Assembly (NCBI GenBank): GCA_016839655.1
Contig: JAEOTW010000024.1
Span: 1-7,126, forward strand
Direction of reading: 5' to 3'
Length of the DNA: 7,126 nucleotides
Origin: Promethearchaeota archaeon
GTDB lineage: Archaea; Asgardarchaeota; Lokiarchaeia; Sigynarchaeales; SOKP01
Under the pieces are notes generated by a model. That model saw only the letters and a program-made list of their open reading frames with translations. It was not told where the DNA came from and searched no databases. Shown here piece after piece: positions 6,309 to 7,126 of this stretch. The position numbers were made by a program, and so were the translations under genes. The first letter of the stretch is position 1. Each line of letters begins with the position of its first letter.

Positions 6309-6584
6309 ATGGTCTTGGAAATTAAGTTATATGGAGATTTAAGAGAAAAGTTTCCCCATATCAATAATCTAAACGGAGTTCCAATCACTTTAAATATCAA
6401 ATCAGAAGAAATTAAATCAATTATTGATATATTAAACGAATTTAATATAACACATGATGAAATAAGTCATATTTTTATTAATAGCAAATATTCTGGAATT
6501 GAAAATCAAGTAAAGGATGGAGATCGGATTGGAATTTTCCCTAAGAGAATGGGAATAATATTTGTGGAAATAATGAATGAATGA
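6309..6584 (+). CDS. MoaD/ThiS-like (or Ub-Mut7C-like) beta-grasp protein lacking the C-terminal Gly-Gly
   Basis: The 91-residue product looks like a ubiquitin-like beta-grasp protein. It has an opening strand LEIKLYGDLREKF (3-15), a helix EEIKSIIDILNEF (33-45), NITHDEISHIFINSKY (46-61) matching the 'E-V-xx-hhh-N-G' strand of these families, and VKDGDRIGIFP (68-78), the characteristic 'dGDrvxhhP' turn and strand. MoaD and ThiS carry sulfur as a thiocarboxylate on a terminal Gly-Gly, and archaeal SAMP modifiers are conjugated through it. Here the residues after FPKRMG are IIFVEIMNE, with no Gly-Gly, so E1-type activation by adenylation seems impossible. The ITHDEISHIFIN stretch also recalls the Ub-Mut7C family, which does not need Gly-Gly. 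No moeB, moaE or thiamin gene is adjacent. Its stop codon overlaps a short CxxC reading frame that appears broken. The fold call is by motif and the role is unknown. Confidence 0.7.
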   Translation: MVLEIKLYGDLREKFPHINNLNGVPITLNIKSEEIKSIIDILNEFNITHDEISHIFINSKYSGIENQVKDGDRIGIFPKRMGIIFVEIMNE

Positions 6585-6725
6585 GTGTTCAAAATGCTCT
6601 AATGTACTTTTTTTCCTATGAGAAATGAGAATATAGATATTCTTAAATATGGGATTCATTATGTATTTGCTTAAGCACTGTGGGATAATACGATCCGTAA
6701 TTATTTTTTAGGATTTTATTTGTAA
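6577..6725 (+). pseudogene. Possible broken mini-gene encoding a CxxC (zinc-ribbon-like) peptide
   Basis: An ATG at 6577 overlaps the end of the beta-grasp gene (ATGAATGA arrangement) and starts MNECSKCSNVLFFL before a stop at 6619. The Cys-x-x-Cys and its surroundings look like the first knuckle of a zinc ribbon. Adding one base to the run of seven T at 6608-6614 would carry the frame on through MRNENIDILKYGIHYVFA to a TAA at 6672. The same frame is then open again (ALWDNTIRNYFLGFYL) to a TAA at 6723. This could be a decayed gene, an assembly error in a homopolymer, or plain intergenic DNA with a chance motif. No second Cys pair is seen, so an intact ribbon cannot be claimed. Confidence 0.25.
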
Positions 6726-6726
6726 A

Positions 6727-6993
6727 ATGGCAGATTGTTTCGATAAAATTCTGGATATCTATGAGAATAGTGAGGTAAAGAGATATAAAGCTCTAATTAG
6801 TTTAATGAAGGATCTCGATAAAGAAATATCAAATGCAATACGTGTCAGAAATTGTCTGCTTTTATTAGTTAATTTATGTTTTAATCCAGAATCTCCAGAT
6901 TTTTCATATAATAGGGGAAAATCGCCGCGTGAGCTTTCAAAAGATGAGACTATAGCCATGCGGGAGTTGTTAAAATTTGAAATAAATAATTAA
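6727..6993 (+). CDS. Small protein of unknown function
   Basis: I do not recognise this 88-residue protein. It is soluble and mostly helical: a first amphipathic helix (about 3-35, MADCFDKILDIYENSEVKR onward), a hydrophobic core segment RNCLLLLVNLCF (41-52) too short and isolated to call a membrane anchor, a loop with NPESPDFSYNRGKSP (53-67), and a final helix (about 70-87). Cysteines at 4, 43 and 52 are too few and too scattered for an obvious metal site. There is no strong Shine-Dalgarno site before the ATG, only TAGGA about 13 bases upstream. The gene lies 142 bp behind the beta-grasp gene. Its stop is only 4 bp from the end of the convergent gene entering from the right, which suggests overlapping 3' ends. 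It is called real because it is an open frame with plausible protein composition and little competition, but it could be spurious. Confidence 0.55.
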   Translation: MADCFDKILDIYENSEVKRYKALISLMKDLDKEISNAIRVRNCLLLLVNLCFNPESPDFSYNRGKSPRELSKDETIAMRELLKFEINN

Positions 6994-6997
6994 TAAT

Positions 6998-7126
6998 TCA
7001 AAAAACTTTAAGTTCAGTTTCCTTCCATTCGTCATATAGTCCGAAAGTGTTGTCAATTTTATGAAGTGCTTCAATTAGTGCTTTCTTTGTTTTATTATCT
7101 TGTTGAAACGTATCAATAATTACATC
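6998..7126 (-). CDS. C-terminal end of an unrecognised protein entering from the right edge
   Basis: On the minus strand one frame is open from the right edge to a TGA at 6998-7000 and encodes 42 residues, beginning DVIIDTFQQDNKTKK and ending DEWKETELKVF. The composition is that of a soluble, charged, helical protein: the stretch TKKALIEALHKIDNTF looks like an amphipathic helix. The start lies outside the window, so neither length nor function can be judged. It converges on the 88-residue gene with a 4-bp gap. The alternative minus-strand frames here contain stops, which supports this one being coding. Confidence 0.6.
   Translation of the reverse strand, partial: DVIIDTFQQDNKTKKALIEALHKIDNTFGLYDEWKETELKVF

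Noticed and set aside
6432..6659. Minus-strand open frame of 75 codons over the beta-grasp gene end
   Set aside because: It is antisense to the beta-grasp coding region and has no supporting signals. The plus strand explains the sequence better.
6759..6959. Minus-strand open frame of 66 codons over the 88-residue gene
   Set aside because: It is opposite to a plus-strand frame with more protein-like composition and has no visible start signal.
1..7126. CRISPR array, tRNA/rRNA gene, insertion sequence or phage module
   Set aside because: I looked for regularly spaced repeats, cloverleaf-type sequences, GC-rich RNA islands, transposase or integrase motifs and terminal repeats, and saw none. 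The base composition appears even throughout.

Overview
This window is about 7.1 kb of very AT-rich DNA. It most likely comes from an archaeon, and the best guess is an Asgard (Lokiarchaeota/Promethearchaeota-like) genome. The archaeal call rests on a DUF2070-type membrane protein and a PAC2-family (PbaB-like) protein, both at home in Archaea. It is also supported by TATA-like boxes, rather than -35/-10 pairs, upstream of several genes, and by mostly absent or weak Shine-Dalgarno sites. The narrower Asgard guess comes from the low GC, the multi-pass membrane protein with a C-terminal zinc ribbon, and the style of the left-edge membrane protein. It is an inference from general familiarity, not from a search.

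Layout. On the minus strand at the left are a membrane protein running off the left edge (1-382, not closed inside the window) and the 627-residue DUF2070-like protein (480-2363). A 139-bp divergent control region (2364-2502) follows and contains a perfect 8-bp inverted repeat. On the plus strand come a membrane/zinc-ribbon protein (2503-3588), a PAC2-family protein 26 bp behind it (3615-4406, probably co-transcribed), a nucleotidyltransferase-fold protein with a TTG start (4495-5472), an unrecognised helical protein with its own TATA box and clear Shine-Dalgarno site (5604-6146), a MoaD/ThiS-like beta-grasp protein without the terminal Gly-Gly (6309-6584), a possible broken CxxC mini-gene (6577-6725), and an unrecognised 88-residue protein (6727-6993). 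A minus-strand gene enters from the right edge and ends only 4 bp from that last gene (6998-7126). No gap between genes exceeds about 165 bp.

How the genes work together. The only pair whose spacing suggests a shared transcript is the membrane/zinc-ribbon gene plus PAC2. The rest look like separately promoted single genes, and I see no coherent pathway. There are no RNA genes, CRISPR repeats, transposases or integrases that I can recognise. I do not see a convincing new multi-gene system. The points most worth a second look are the histidine/aspartate-rich soluble domain of the DUF2070 protein, the aromatic C-terminal tail of the PAC2 protein, the beta-grasp protein that has lost its Gly-Gly end, the apparently disrupted CxxC reading frame behind it, and the mirrored TATA-like boxes of the divergent region.
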